DNA of 48,253 nt, taken from assembly GCA_028284155.1 (NCBI GenBank), contig JANQSF010000112.1:1-48253 (forward strand). The letters are read 5' to 3'. Made by a program: the position numbers and the translations under genes. The notes under the pieces were generated by a model that saw only the letters and a list, made by a program, of their open reading frames with translations, had not been told where the DNA came from and did no database searches. The DNA comes from Phycisphaeraceae bacterium. GTDB lineage: Bacteria; Planctomycetota; Phycisphaerae; Phycisphaerales; Phycisphaeraceae. Of the stretch, positions 33,430 through 43,787 are shown piece by piece; positions within the stretch are counted from its first letter, which is position 1, and each line of letters starts with the position of its first letter.

Positions 33430-34818
33430 CTAAAGCTTCGCCGCCGCCAGCGACGCCAGTTCGCTGCGTTCGCTCTTGGCCAAAGTGACGTGGCCGACGA
33501 TGCCCTGCCCCTTCATGCGTTCGACCATGTACGCCAGGCCGTTCGACGACGTGTCGAGATAGGGGTTGTCGATTTGGCCGACGTCGCCGGTCAGGACGAT
33601 CTTCGTCCCCTCGCCCACGCGGGAGACGATCGTCTTGACCTCGTGTGGCGTCAGGTTCTGCGCCTCGTCGACGATGATGAACTGATTGGGGATGCTCCGC
33701 CCGCGGATGTACGTCAGCGGTTCGAGCACGAGTTGGCCGGACTTGACCAGTGTCTCGACCCGCTGCTCGGTCGACTTGCTCTCGGCGTGCTGTGAGCCGA
33801 TGTGTCGCGTTGAGATCAGGTACGCGATGTTGTCGAAGATCGGCTGCATCCACGCGCTGAGCTTCTCGTCCTTGTCGCCCGGCAGGTAGCCGATGTCGCG
33901 CCCCATCGGCATGATCGGCCGAGCGACCAACAGCTTGCTGTAACGCTCTTCGTTGAACACCTTGTGCAGGCCGGCCGCCAGCGCCAGCAGCGTCTTGCCC
34001 GTGCCGGCCGAGCCGAGCAGCGTGATCAGCTTGACCTCCTCATCCAACAGCAGGTCGAGCGCCATGGTCTGTTGCAGGTTGCGCGGCATGATGCCGTACA
34101 CCGGCTTGCGCGGGCCGATTACCGGGATGACGTGGTCCGTGTCGCCCAGCCGACGCGCCACGCCCACATGCGACGAGTCGCCCGAGTCGTGCAGGTGGAT
34201 GAACTGGTTGGCGTGCAGATCGATCTCAACGGTCTGCCCGTCTTCCAACTCGCGCACGAGGTAGGGCGACAACCGTTCGACCTCAAGCTGTTTTTCGTTG
34301 TACAGGTCGTCGATCAGATCGCCCGGCACGGTCAGCTCGCAGTAGCCGGTGTAAAGCCGATCGGCGTCGACCTTCTGCGCCTCGAAGTCTTCGGTGTGGA
34401 TACCCAGCGCGTCGGACTTGAGGCGGACGTTGATGTCCTTCGTGATGAATACGGCCTCGCCGTTGTTCTGCTGCTTGAGCTTCCACGCGACGGAGAGGAT
34501 GCGGTTGTCCGGGCTGTCCTCGCGCAGCATCGTCGGGCGGTCTTCAGCCGAGAAGTCGACGCGGATGCGACCGCCGTGGCCGTTCCACTCGACGCCGTCC
34601 GCCAGGTGACCCTTGACGCGCAGGCCGTCCAGGTGGCGGATCACCTCGCGGGCGTTTCGGCCGACGTCGTCGTTCTGCTTCTTGAACTTGTCTAGCTCTT
34701 CCAGGACGGTGAACGGGATCACCACCTCGTTGTCCGCGAACATGAACAACGACGCGGGGTTGTGGATCAGCACGTTCGTGTCGAGGACGAAGAACTTGCG
34801 TGGGTTGCTGTCACTCAT
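33430..34818 (-). CDS. PhoH-family ATPase with N-terminal PIN domain (PhoH2 type)
   Basis: 462 residues. The N-terminal PIN-domain nuclease (KFFVLDTNVLIHNPASLF, EELDKFKK, FITKDINVRLKSDAL) is joined to a C-terminal PhoH helicase-like ATPase with Walker A LLGSAGTGKTLLALAAG and Walker B FIIVDEAQNLTP. Proteins of this build act as RNA helicase-ribonucleases; the whole class is conserved and often linked to toxin-antitoxin or stress responses. Here no antitoxin gene is adjacent, so a housekeeping RNA role is more likely. Confidence 0.92.
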   Translation of the reverse strand: MSDSNPRKFFVLDTNVLIHNPASLFMFADNEVVIPFTVLEELDKFKKQNDDVGRNAREVIRHLDGLRVKGHLADGVEWNGHGGRIRVDFSAEDRPTMLREDSPDNRILSVAWKLKQQNNGEAVFITKDINVRLKSDALGIHTEDFEAQKVDADRLYTGYCELTVPGDLIDDLYNEKQLEVERLSPYLVRELEDGQTVEIDLHANQFIHLHDSGDSSHVGVARRLGDTDHVIPVIGPRKPVYGIMPRNLQQTMALDLLLDEEVKLITLLGSAGTGKTLLALAAGLHKVFNEERYSKLLVARPIMPMGRDIGYLPGDKDEKLSAWMQPIFDNIAYLISTRHIGSQHAESKSTEQRVETLVKSGQLVLEPLTYIRGRSIPNQFIIVDEAQNLTPHEVKTIVSRVGEGTKIVLTGDVGQIDNPYLDTSSNGLAYMVERMKGQGIVGHVTLAKSERSELASLAAAKL

Positions 34819-34969
34819 TGGCTTCTCGGCCGACTTCCCTGCCGCTATTGAAACTATATCGACCGGATTGATCGGGGGCTTCCCAAAGCCCTCGGCTTCG
34901 CCGGGGGAACGGTCAACCTTGCTTATACGTCGCGCACCATGTGTTCGGCCCAGTGTGCGTATACAGCGC

Positions 34970-35001
34970 GACCGGCCCTACCCCAAGCGGTGGGGCCGGT
35001 C
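34970..35001 (-). terminator. Hairpin after the acetyltransferase gene
   Basis: 9-bp perfect stem (gaccggccc at 34970-34978, gggccggtc at 34993-35001) ten bases past the minus-strand stop. No T-run follows. Confidence 0.6.
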
Positions 35002-35010
35002 TTGGCGATG

Positions 35011-35580
35011 TTATGCGGACACAGGCTTCACAAACTTGTACATGATCACATTGTCCGCATAACGCCCGTCCTCCAGCTTGAAATGTCGGGGGCTCCGCCC
35101 GACTTCCTGGAACCCGAGCCGATGGTACAGCGCGATCGCGCCCGTGTTGGTCGACAGGGCGCTGAGACCCACCTTTTCAATCACCGGGTGCGCCTCAGCC
35201 CAACCGAACATGGCCTGCATCATGCGTGTGCCGATCCCCATGCCCCGCCACGGCAGGGCGATGCTGATCCCCAGCGACACGTAATGCCGCTTGCGTTTGA
35301 ATCGCTCGGCACGGATATCGAGGAATCCGATGATGTTGCCGTCGTGTTCAGCCAACATGAGGATGGCGCGAGGGTCGTCCAGGTGGTCCTGAATGAACTT
35401 GCGTTCCATCTCGACCGTGAATGAAAAGTCTTCAGGCGTCGTGAGGAACCGGTCGTTCGCCTCGCTGATCACCTCCCGCGCATAGTCGAGCAACGGCTGG
35501 GCGTCGTCGACCGTCGGATTGCGGAGCGCGACGGTTCGCCCGTCGCGCACGTCAAAAGTCTCAGGCGTGAAAGTTGCCAT
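35011..35580 (-). CDS. GNAT-family N-acetyltransferase
   Basis: 189 residues. Acetyl-CoA site: LPWRGMGIGTRMMQAMFGWA (R-x-x-G-x-G type). Later motif ALSTNTGAIALYHRLGFQEVG is the usual final strand-helix-strand of RimJ/RimL-like members. The N-terminus reads VALRNPTVDDAQPLLDY. The target cannot be predicted. It lies 44 bases downstream of leuA on the same strand and may be co-transcribed with it. Confidence 0.88.
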   Translation of the reverse strand: MATFTPETFDVRDGRTVALRNPTVDDAQPLLDYAREVISEANDRFLTTPEDFSFTVEMERKFIQDHLDDPRAILMLAEHDGNIIGFLDIRAERFKRKRHYVSLGISIALPWRGMGIGTRMMQAMFGWAEAHPVIEKVGLSALSTNTGAIALYHRLGFQEVGRSPRHFKLEDGRYADNVIMYKFVKPVSA

Positions 35581-35624
35581 GGTCGTTCACCGGTATGGTT
35601 TGTCAAAGGAAACAAGTACGCGGG

Positions 35625-37214
<1,590 letters not shown>

Positions 37215-37240
37215 CGGTCTGGCTCCTGGGTGGGAAGCGG

Positions 37241-37440
37241 TTAGCTGTTAGCGGTCAGCTTTTAGCTTTTAGCTGTCAGCTCTCTCTAAGCCGGGTCTTT
37301 CCGAAGGACCGGATCACAGGGTCGATTGGATCCGGGCCTTCGGGAAAGGCCCGGTTTGTTGTGTTCTCATACACAATCGTGAACATTCACACATTTGCAC
37401 TCGACTCTGGCTAACGGCTAATCGCTAACCGCTAAAAGCT
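37241..37440. repeat. Dispersed repeat block between attenuator and leuA
   Basis: Outer parts are imperfect inverted copies of short gct/tta units (ttagctgttagcggtcagct on the left; gctaacggctaatcgctaac on the right). The middle holds two hairpins, ccgggtctt/aaggaccgg (37291-37312, one mismatch) and ccgggcctt/aaggcccgg (37332-37354). It looks like a small MITE-type insertion in the leuA leader. Confidence 0.6.
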
Positions 37441-37449
37441 ACACCAAAC

Positions 37450-37480
37450 AAAAAACCCTGCTCGCTCGTCGCGGACAGGG
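37450..37480 (-). terminator. Intrinsic terminator of the leu attenuator
   Basis: Minus strand: ccctg...caggg stem (with inner cgc/gcg) at 37456-37480, then six T (37450-37455). The left arm overlaps the antiterminator segment cctgtcc. Confidence 0.8.
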
Positions 37481-37580
37481 CGTCAACAGTCGTCAAAAAG
37501 TGACCCGCACCTGTCCTAGTCTGCGCACAGCAGAAGCTCGCTGCCCAGCAGCAGTTCAAGCGACAGGTTGGTGGTGCGGG
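37473..37580 (-). promoter_or_regulatory. leuA attenuator with three alternative pairings
   Basis: Read on the minus strand: segment 1 (acccgca and cctgtc, inside the leader peptide) pairs with segment 2 (gacaggtgcgggt, just past its stop). Segment 2 (ggacagg, 37510-37516) can instead pair with segment 3 (cctgtcc, 37473-37479). Segment 3 otherwise forms the terminator. The pairs exclude one another as in classical amino-acid operon attenuation. Confidence 0.78.
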
Positions 37581-37587
37581 TGTCCAT
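37516..37587 (-). CDS. Leu-rich leader peptide of leuA
   Basis: 23 codons, ATG to TAG: eight are leucine (NLSLELLLGSELLLCAD contains all of them), using CTG and CTT codons, three of them in a row twice. The peptide begins MDTRTTN. The antiterminator segment starts at its stop codon. A ribosome held at the Leu codons would mask segment 1 and favour antitermination; one reaching the stop would favour termination. Confidence 0.82.
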   Translation of the reverse strand: MDTRTTNLSLELLLGSELLLCAD

Positions 37588-37738
37588 TGCGGCGGTAGGT
37601 TAGCCGGTCTGTTGATCGGAGTCAATAGAGGTTGTCGGCCGGATCGGGGTCGGGGGTTTAGCTGGATTCATCTCAATCGGTCACGTGCCCTTGTTAACAT
37701 GGCTGACCGTCCGGAATCCCTCGACCCGAGGCCTAACC

Positions 37739-39193
37739 ATGCGTCACACCGTCACCCTCGCCCTCTTGGCCGCCACGCTCCTGGCGTTGGCCGGCACGCC
37801 CACCCGCGCCGACCTGAATCCCCGGCCCAACATCCTCTGGATCTACGTCGAGGACATGAACGGTTGGCTCAGTTGCTACGGCGACAAGCTGATCAAGACC
37901 CCGACGCTCGACGCGCTGGCCAAGCGCGGGGTGCGCTTCGAGCGGGCGTTCACGCCGGCCGGCGTCTGCTCCGCGACACGCTCTGCCGTCATCACCGGCA
38001 CGATGCAGACGACATTCGGCATCCACAACCACCGCTCCGCCCGCGCCAACTTCCGCGGCAAGGACATGGGCAAGTACGACGCCATCACGCTGCCCAAGGG
38101 CGTCAAGACCGTGCCCGAACTGTTCCGCGCCGCCGGCTACCACACGTTCAACCAGGGCAAGACGGATTACAACTTCGTCTACAAGTCAGAACATCTGTAC
38201 GACGTGCAAGCCAAGTCGATGAACGTCGCGTCGATGAAGTTCCGCGACCTGTGGGGACCGGCCGTCAAAGCGAACAAGCCGTTCTTCGGCCAAATCCAAC
38301 TGCGCGGCGGCAAGAACACGGGCAAGGTCACGCCGAAAACCGACCCCGCCAAAGTACAGGTCATGCCGTACTACCCCGACCACCCGATCTACCGCCGCGA
38401 GGTCGCGCATCACTATGACTGTATTAGACAGACCGATGCCGAGGTCGGCGTGATCCTCAACGCGCTCAAGGCCGACGGCTTGCTCGATAACACCGTCGTC
38501 GTTTTCTTAACCGACCACGGCTTCCGCGGCATCCGCCACAAGCAGTTCCTGTACGACGGCGGCATCCACGTGCCGCTGATCATCGCCGCCCCCGGAAGTA
38601 TCAAGTCGGTTAAAGCGGGCACGGTTCGCGGTGATCTCGTCAGCGCGATCGACCTCGGCCCGACGTGCATGGCCATGGCTGGCATCGACACGCCCAAATA
38701 CATGGAAGGCCGGGACGTCTTTGCTGCCGACTACAAGCCCCGAGAATACGTCATCGCCGCCCGCGACCGCTGCGACTACACCATCGAACGCATCCGGGCT
38801 GTGCGGACGGTCAAGTACAAATACCTGCGCAACTATCTGACCGATCGGCCGTACCTCCAGCCGCAATACCGCGACGGCCGGGACTACATGGTGATCCTGA
38901 GAACGCTCTACTTGCAGGGCAAGCTCAACAAGGTGCAGTCCGCGTTCGTCGGCCCGCACAAACCCGCGGAAGAGTTGTACGACGTTGAAAACGACCCACA
39001 CGAAACGATCAACCTGGTAAACGACCCCGCCCACGCCGAGGCTTTGAAACGACACCGCGCGATCCTGGCCGACTGGATCAGGCTCACGGGCGACAAGGGC
39101 CAGCAGCGCGAGAGCGACGCGGGCCTGCGCGCGGCGTTGAAGCGGTGGGGTAAGAAGTGCGTGAACCCAGAGTACGACCGCGTGCGGGAATAG
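37739..39193 (+). CDS. Secreted sulfatase
   Basis: 484 residues from the ATG at 37739. Signal peptide TVTLALLAATLLALAGTPTRAD. The family core is clear: RPNILWIYVEDMNGWLSCYG with metal ligands, the formylglycine site in VCSATRSAVITG (C-x-A-x-R form), and FLTDHGFRGIRHK late in the domain. The Cys must be converted to formylglycine; no formylglycine-generating enzyme lies in the window. It removes sulfate esters, probably from algal polysaccharides as usual for this phylum. The C-terminus holds DVENDPHETINL, also typical of the family. Confidence 0.93.
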   Translation: MRHTVTLALLAATLLALAGTPTRADLNPRPNILWIYVEDMNGWLSCYGDKLIKTPTLDALAKRGVRFERAFTPAGVCSATRSAVITGTMQTTFGIHNHRSARANFRGKDMGKYDAITLPKGVKTVPELFRAAGYHTFNQGKTDYNFVYKSEHLYDVQAKSMNVASMKFRDLWGPAVKANKPFFGQIQLRGGKNTGKVTPKTDPAKVQVMPYYPDHPIYRREVAHHYDCIRQTDAEVGVILNALKADGLLDNTVVVFLTDHGFRGIRHKQFLYDGGIHVPLIIAAPGSIKSVKAGTVRGDLVSAIDLGPTCMAMAGIDTPKYMEGRDVFAADYKPREYVIAARDRCDYTIERIRAVRTVKYKYLRNYLTDRPYLQPQYRDGRDYMVILRTLYLQGKLNKVQSAFVGPHKPAEELYDVENDPHETINLVNDPAHAEALKRHRAILADWIRLTGDKGQQRESDAGLRAALKRWGKKCVNPEYDRVRE

Positions 39194-39246
39194 GCGGGCA
39201 ATAACTTGCAGTTTCGCACATCGGCGGCGCGTTACTATTCTTCACC

Positions 39247-39927
39247 ATGCCCACTCCGACATCGCTATTCCTCTACGAAGAAGTCATCCTCCTCGCCCTG
39301 CGCGAGGAGGAGGGCACATTCGCGACCGGCTTTGTCGAGCAGGTCGTGGCGGGGGCTGTGTTGGCTGAGTTACTGCTCGACGAACGCATCGCTGTCGATG
39401 AGAACGACAAGAAACAAGACGTTGCCGTGCTCGACGCGTCACCGTTCGGTGACCCGATCATTGACGAGGCATTGGGAATGCTTGCGGAGTCGGATAAACC
39501 CAGACCCTTCCAGACGTGGGTCGGTCGGTTGGCGGGCGTCCGTGACCTGCGGCACAAGGTTGCGCGCCGACTGTGCGACCACGGCATTCTTCGGGCCGAC
39601 GAAGACAAGGTGCTTTGGATATTCACACGCCGCATCTACCCCGAAGTCGACCCCGTGCCCGAGCGGGCGATCATCGATCGGTTGCGCCACGCCGTCGAGG
39701 GCGACGACGAGAACATCGACGCCCGTACGGTCGTCTTGATCTCCCTGGTGCACAAGACCGGCCTGCTCCGACTGGCGTTGGGTGCAGACACCGTGAACCG
39801 GTGCAAAGAGCGGATCGAAAGCATCATCAACGGTGAAGTGACCGGCAAGGCCACGCGACAGGTCATCGCCGCGTGTCAGTCGGCCATGTGGGTCGCGGCG
39901 ATGATGCCGATCTTTGCTTCGAGCTAG
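39247..39927 (+). CDS. GOLPH3/VPS74-like (GPP34) protein
   Basis: 226 residues. The fold is suggested by SLFLYEEVILLALREEEGTF, GAVLAELLLDERIAV and the helical bundle ending in VVLISLVHKTGLLRLALGAD. Eukaryotic relatives bind PI4P at the Golgi; bacterial ones are of unknown function. The final hydrophobic helix SAMWVAAMMPIFASS may touch the membrane. It stands alone 53 bases after the sulfatase. Confidence 0.85.
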   Translation: MPTPTSLFLYEEVILLALREEEGTFATGFVEQVVAGAVLAELLLDERIAVDENDKKQDVAVLDASPFGDPIIDEALGMLAESDKPRPFQTWVGRLAGVRDLRHKVARRLCDHGILRADEDKVLWIFTRRIYPEVDPVPERAIIDRLRHAVEGDDENIDARTVVLISLVHKTGLLRLALGADTVNRCKERIESIINGEVTGKATRQVIAACQSAMWVAAMMPIFASS

Positions 39928-39957
39928 GCTTCGTTCGAGAGGTGGGAAGCGCTTGCC

Positions 39958-40073
39958 GTAGGGTGGGCCAAGGCTTTGCGCGGCCCACCAACAGGCGCGA
40001 CGTTGACACGGTGAAGCCTAAGTTTCATGCGGACGCCAAGTGGTGGGTCGCGCCGAGCCTTGGCCCGCCCTAC
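39958..40073. repeat. Inverted repeat, 33-bp arms (29 matching), 50-base loop
   Basis: Arms 39958-39990 and 40041-40073 (left arm starts gtagggtgggccaaggct). It resembles the family at 29783-29856 in its gtagggtg end. It lies between the GOLPH3-like and hydrolase genes. Confidence 0.75.
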
Positions 40074-40132
40074 GTTTCGGGCGACCTTTGGAACCGGCCG
40101 TTGCCGCGCGGAGGTCGTTCGCAAGTTGAATC

Positions 40133-41227
40133 ATGCGACAAAAGAAGTCTTTCTTCATAGCGATACTGCTTGCGTCGGCCGTCCTGATCAGCGGCGTGCC
40201 GGCGCAGCGCGCCGTGGCCGCGGACAAGGACGAAGCGAAGCCCAAACCCAAGACCGGCGGCTACGTCTACAAGAAATCGCCACGCCGAACGATGGGTGTC
40301 TACTACCCCGACGGTTGGAAGGTGACGGACACACGGCCCGCGCTGGTCATCTTCCGCTGCAACATACCCGCGCAGCGCGAGCACTTCCGCAAGCTCGGCA
40401 TGGTCGTGATCAAGCCGCAGACCGCCCCCGTGAACTCGGGCCGACTGCCGGGGTTGAGCCTGGAAGAGATCGCCAAACTGCCGCGCCCGCGGCATCAGGT
40501 CGAAGATGTCAAGAGCGCGATCCGTTTCATCCGCGCCAACGCTGCCAAACTCGGCGTCGATCCGAACCGCATCGTCGCGACCGGGACGTCCGGCGGCGGC
40601 GACCTGGCGTTGCAGGGGTACATCAACACGGCCTTCGAGGATGCGCAGGACGACAAGTCCGTGTCGCACAAGCCCGATGCGCTGGTGCTCTATTGCCCCG
40701 CGTTCGACGGGATCGACATCTGGTTCGTCAAGACCAAAGACCTGGTCGTGCGGATCAAGGCCGAGGCGCCGTCGTTCGTGCCGCTGCTCGATCGTTTTGT
40801 GGAAAACACGAACGACCCGTACGCGACGCCGCGCGACCACCGTGCGAAACTCATCGAACTCGCCGCGGAAGTCGGCAAAACCAAGGGCATCGGCGACGCC
40901 GAGATCAAACGCTTTCAGGACGTCCTGCTGATGTTCAACAAGCGCGACTGGCAACTGCTGCACCCCTACGAGGACGCGTTGAAGATGTCGGCCACGCGGA
41001 TCCTCGGTGACCAGACGTTGCCGCCGACGCTGATCCTGTACGGCGACCGCGATCACCTGCGCAAGCATCAGCAGGCCTTCGTGAAGCACGCCCGGAACGC
41101 GGGCAAGCGTTTCGAGCTGAAGGTCTACAAGGGGGGCGGCCACAGCTTCATGATGCAGCCGGCGTTCGAGAAGCCGAGCACGGCCGACGTCGAAGCGTTT
41201 TTGCGCAGGCACAAGCTGCTGCCGTGA
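40133..41227 (+). CDS. Secreted alpha/beta hydrolase (esterase-like)
   Basis: 364 residues with an N-terminal signal peptide (FFIAILLASAVLISGVPAQRAVAA). The nucleophile elbow is GTSGGGDLALQG with Ser, helped by a preceding DVKSAIRFIRANAAKLGVD, which is the usual esterase/acetylhydrolase context. Acid and His are LILYGDRDHLRKH and YKGGGHSFMMQ. It probably acts on esters in the periplasm or outside the cell. No specific substrate. Confidence 0.85.
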   Translation: MRQKKSFFIAILLASAVLISGVPAQRAVAADKDEAKPKPKTGGYVYKKSPRRTMGVYYPDGWKVTDTRPALVIFRCNIPAQREHFRKLGMVVIKPQTAPVNSGRLPGLSLEEIAKLPRPRHQVEDVKSAIRFIRANAAKLGVDPNRIVATGTSGGGDLALQGYINTAFEDAQDDKSVSHKPDALVLYCPAFDGIDIWFVKTKDLVVRIKAEAPSFVPLLDRFVENTNDPYATPRDHRAKLIELAAEVGKTKGIGDAEIKRFQDVLLMFNKRDWQLLHPYEDALKMSATRILGDQTLPPTLILYGDRDHLRKHQQAFVKHARNAGKRFELKVYKGGGHSFMMQPAFEKPSTADVEAFLRRHKLLP

Positions 41228-41261
41228 TGTGTTGCGAGCGGTCCGGGCCTACCGTTGGATT

Positions 41262-41672
41262 ATGAGTACGACCGAGCGCGACATCGAGTTGGTCAACGAC
41301 AGCCTGGAGCGTTGCGACAGCCAGGGCGAGTTTCTGGACGCGTTTTACCGCCGGTTCTTCGCCGCGTCGAGTGAGATCGCCGACAAGTTCAAGAACACCG
41401 ACCTGCGCAGGCAGAAGCGCATGCTGCGTGAGTCGTTTTATGTGCTGCTGCTCGCGTACGGCGGCGACGAGGCCGCTTGGTCGCTGTTGGAAGAACGCGC
41501 CGTGCGGCACAGCCGAACGGGCCTCGACGTCGAGCCACGGCTTTACAACATCTGGCTCGACTGCCTGATCGAGACCGTGCGTGAGTTCGACACGCGGGCC
41601 GACGGCAACACCGTCCGGGCGTGGCGGCGGGTCATGGACAAGGGCATCGCGTTCATGGCCGAGCGGTATTGA
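41262..41672 (+). CDS. Globin-like haem protein
   Basis: 136 residues from the ATG at 41262; an upstream start at 41229 would add 11 residues. The pattern is globin-like: EFLDAFYRRFFAASSEIADKF, then RQKRMLRESFYVLLLAYGGD and the proximal region LLEERAVRHSRTGLDVEP, YNIWLDCLIETVREFD. His in VRHSR is the likely haem ligand. No reductase or sensor domain is fused. It begins 35 bases after the hydrolase. Confidence 0.75.
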   Translation: MSTTERDIELVNDSLERCDSQGEFLDAFYRRFFAASSEIADKFKNTDLRRQKRMLRESFYVLLLAYGGDEAAWSLLEERAVRHSRTGLDVEPRLYNIWLDCLIETVREFDTRADGNTVRAWRRVMDKGIAFMAERY

Positions 41673-41712
41673 TCGGCCGACCGGCACATGCGTCACGCAC
41701 GCCGGAAAGAGA

Positions 41713-41883
41713 AACCACAGATAAACACAGATGGACACAGATGAAAGGGCATTGATCGATTGTTACCGACGCGGTGGGTAATCAACTCGGCATGCGCTGG
41801 AACGCCGGTCTGCGCTACGCGCCGAATCAAGAAGCAGACTTTGTCGTTTTGGTCTGATTACCGATCTGTGTTTATCTGTGGTT
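41713..41883. repeat. Inverted repeat, 20-bp arms, 131-base centre
   Basis: Perfect arms aaccacagataaacacagat (41713-41732) and its complement (41864-41883); the left arm is followed by the related ggacacagat. The centre has no gene; it may be a MITE-like remnant. Confidence 0.78.
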
Positions 41884-41910
41884 AGTTCTCGTATTCGACT
41901 CGGTGTTGTC

Positions 41911-42312
41911 TCACTGATTCGTGCTCAGGTTGATGATCGCCACGAGCAACGCCACCGTCCCGATCATGCCCATGATAATGCCGAACGCGGCTCGGCCCAT
42001 GCCGCGTTTGTCGGGGTTCTGCTGGATGTCTCGGATTGCCAAAATGCCCACAATGACTGCGATCGGGCCGGGCACGCACGTCACACTGATCAGCCCGAGG
42101 TAGCCCGCCGCGATGGCCCACCCCGAACGCCCGACGGGCAGGATCATGCGCATAGCCGGGTCGTTGGTCAGGCTTGTTTGCGGCGCGCGCTGGGGCGCGG
42201 TTGTCGGCGACAACGGCGGGTGGGTCGGTCCGCCGTGAGTCGGTTGGCCGGTCGGCGGATGGGCTGGCTGTGTGGGTTGCGGTGAAGGGTCGTTGGTGTG
42301 TTGCGGATCCAT
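41911..42312 (-). CDS. DUF4190-type membrane protein
   Basis: 133 residues. A Pro- and Thr-rich cytoplasmic N-terminus of about 55 residues is followed by two membrane helices (WAIAAGYLGLISVTCVPGPI and AAFGIIMGMIGTVALLVAI) around RDIQQNPDKRGMGR. That is the DUF4190 pattern; function unknown. It is on the minus strand and convergent with the globin-like gene. Confidence 0.82.
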   Translation of the reverse strand: MDPQHTNDPSPQPTQPAHPPTGQPTHGGPTHPPLSPTTAPQRAPQTSLTNDPAMRMILPVGRSGWAIAAGYLGLISVTCVPGPIAVIVGILAIRDIQQNPDKRGMGRAAFGIIMGMIGTVALLVAIINLSTNQ

Positions 42313-42410
42313 GCTGAACCCCCGTCGACTGCGACAAAAGCGTTGAAACGTTGAAGCGCAATGAGATCACGGACTTCCCGACTTGTCCGCCCCCGCCCGC
42401 GCGGCGACGC

Positions 42411-43772
42411 CTACGCGAGCACGCCGTCGATCACCTTACCCGCGACGTCGGTCAGGCGGAAGTCGCGACCCGCGTAGCGATAGGTCAACCGTGTGTGGTC
42501 GAGTCCGAGCAGGTGCAGGATCGTCGCGTGGAAGTCGTGGACGTGGACCGGGTCGCGGGCGACCTTGTTGCCCAGTTCGTCCGACGCGCCGTAAGCCGTG
42601 CCCGCGTTGACGCCGCCGCCAGCCAGGAAGCACGTGAAGGCCGAGGCGTGATGACCCCGCCCCTTGGGCGTCGCGTCCTGCCACGGCGTTCGGCCGAACT
42701 CCGTGCAACCGACGATCAACGTGTCGTCGAGCATGCCACGCTGCTTCAGGTCGGTGATCAGACCGGCCAGGGGTTGGTCGAGTTGCTTGGCCAAACCACG
42801 GTGTTTACTGATGTCCGAGTGGTTGTCCCAATTGCTGTTCGAGCCGACGTCGAACAGCTCGACGACGCGCACGCCGCGCTCGACGAGCCGACGGGTGACG
42901 AGGCACTGCCAGGCGAACGACGCGCGGTCGCCGCGCTTCAGGCCGTACAGGTCGAGCGTGTGGTCTGACTCGCGCGAGACGTCGAACGCCTCGGGCGCTT
43001 CGCGCATCAGGCCGTACGCCGTGTCGAAGTTGGCCATGCGACCTGGGAGCTTCACGTCGCCAGGCCGGAGCTTGAGGTGCGATTCGTTCACGTCGCGCAG
43101 CATCTGGCGCTCGAGTTCCAATCGGCTGACCGACGACACCGGGCTCTTGAGGTGCGGGATCGGCTGCGGCGGGATGACGCGCAGGCCGCGGTAGTACGCG
43201 GGCAGAAAGTCGTTCCCCCAGCACTGGTAGGCCGTGTACGGTTCGAGCTTGGCGAACACGACGAACGGCGGCAGGTTCGGGTTCAGCGTGCCCAGCCCGT
43301 AACCGACCCACGCGCCGATGCTCGGCATGGGGATCGTGACCGACCCGGTGTGCATCGCCAGCGTCGCCTTCGAGTGGCCGGCCGAGTCGTTGAAGATCGA
43401 GTGGATGAAGCACATGTCGTCGACACATTGCGCGACGTGCGGGAACAGCTCCGACACCTGCTGGCCGGATTGGCCGTGCTGCTTGAACTTGTAGTCGAGG
43501 CGTTTGATCGTCTTGCTGCCAATCTTCTGCCCGTGCCGCTTGGTCAACTGCGGCTTGTAGTCGAACGTATCGACGTGCGACATGCCGCCGGTCATGAAGA
43601 AGATGATCAGGTTCTTCGCTTTGGCGGGGAAGTGCGACGGCTTGGGCGCCAGCGGGTGGCCGCCGTGCAACGACGCGGCCAACGACAGTTGGCTGTGCGC
43701 AGCCAACCCGCCCGTCGCCAGCGCGGTCGCGCCGAGGAAACCACGTCGGCTGATGTCTTGTCTCGTCGGCAT
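42411..43772 (-). CDS. DUF1501 protein, Tat-exported
   Basis: 453 residues. It starts with a Tat signal (SRRGFLGATALATGGLAAHS). Family signatures: AKNLIIFFMTGGMSHVDTFDY, and DDTLIVGCTEFGRTPW in the C-terminal half; DUF1501 proteins share the sulfatase/alkaline phosphatase-like fold but often lack the formylglycine Cys. It follows the DUF1549/DUF1553 gene by 15 bases on the same strand, the standard pairing of this phylum, so the two probably work together in the periplasm. Confidence 0.93.
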   Translation of the reverse strand: MPTRQDISRRGFLGATALATGGLAAHSQLSLAASLHGGHPLAPKPSHFPAKAKNLIIFFMTGGMSHVDTFDYKPQLTKRHGQKIGSKTIKRLDYKFKQHGQSGQQVSELFPHVAQCVDDMCFIHSIFNDSAGHSKATLAMHTGSVTIPMPSIGAWVGYGLGTLNPNLPPFVVFAKLEPYTAYQCWGNDFLPAYYRGLRVIPPQPIPHLKSPVSSVSRLELERQMLRDVNESHLKLRPGDVKLPGRMANFDTAYGLMREAPEAFDVSRESDHTLDLYGLKRGDRASFAWQCLVTRRLVERGVRVVELFDVGSNSNWDNHSDISKHRGLAKQLDQPLAGLITDLKQRGMLDDTLIVGCTEFGRTPWQDATPKGRGHHASAFTCFLAGGGVNAGTAYGASDELGNKVARDPVHVHDFHATILHLLGLDHTRLTYRYAGRDFRLTDVAGKVIDGVLA

Positions 43773-43787
43773 CGCGGTCGTCTCCGG

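Noticed and set aside
37425..37625. 66-codon minus-strand frame through the leuA leader
   Set aside because: It runs through the terminator in a different frame from the Leu-rich peptide and has no supporting signals.
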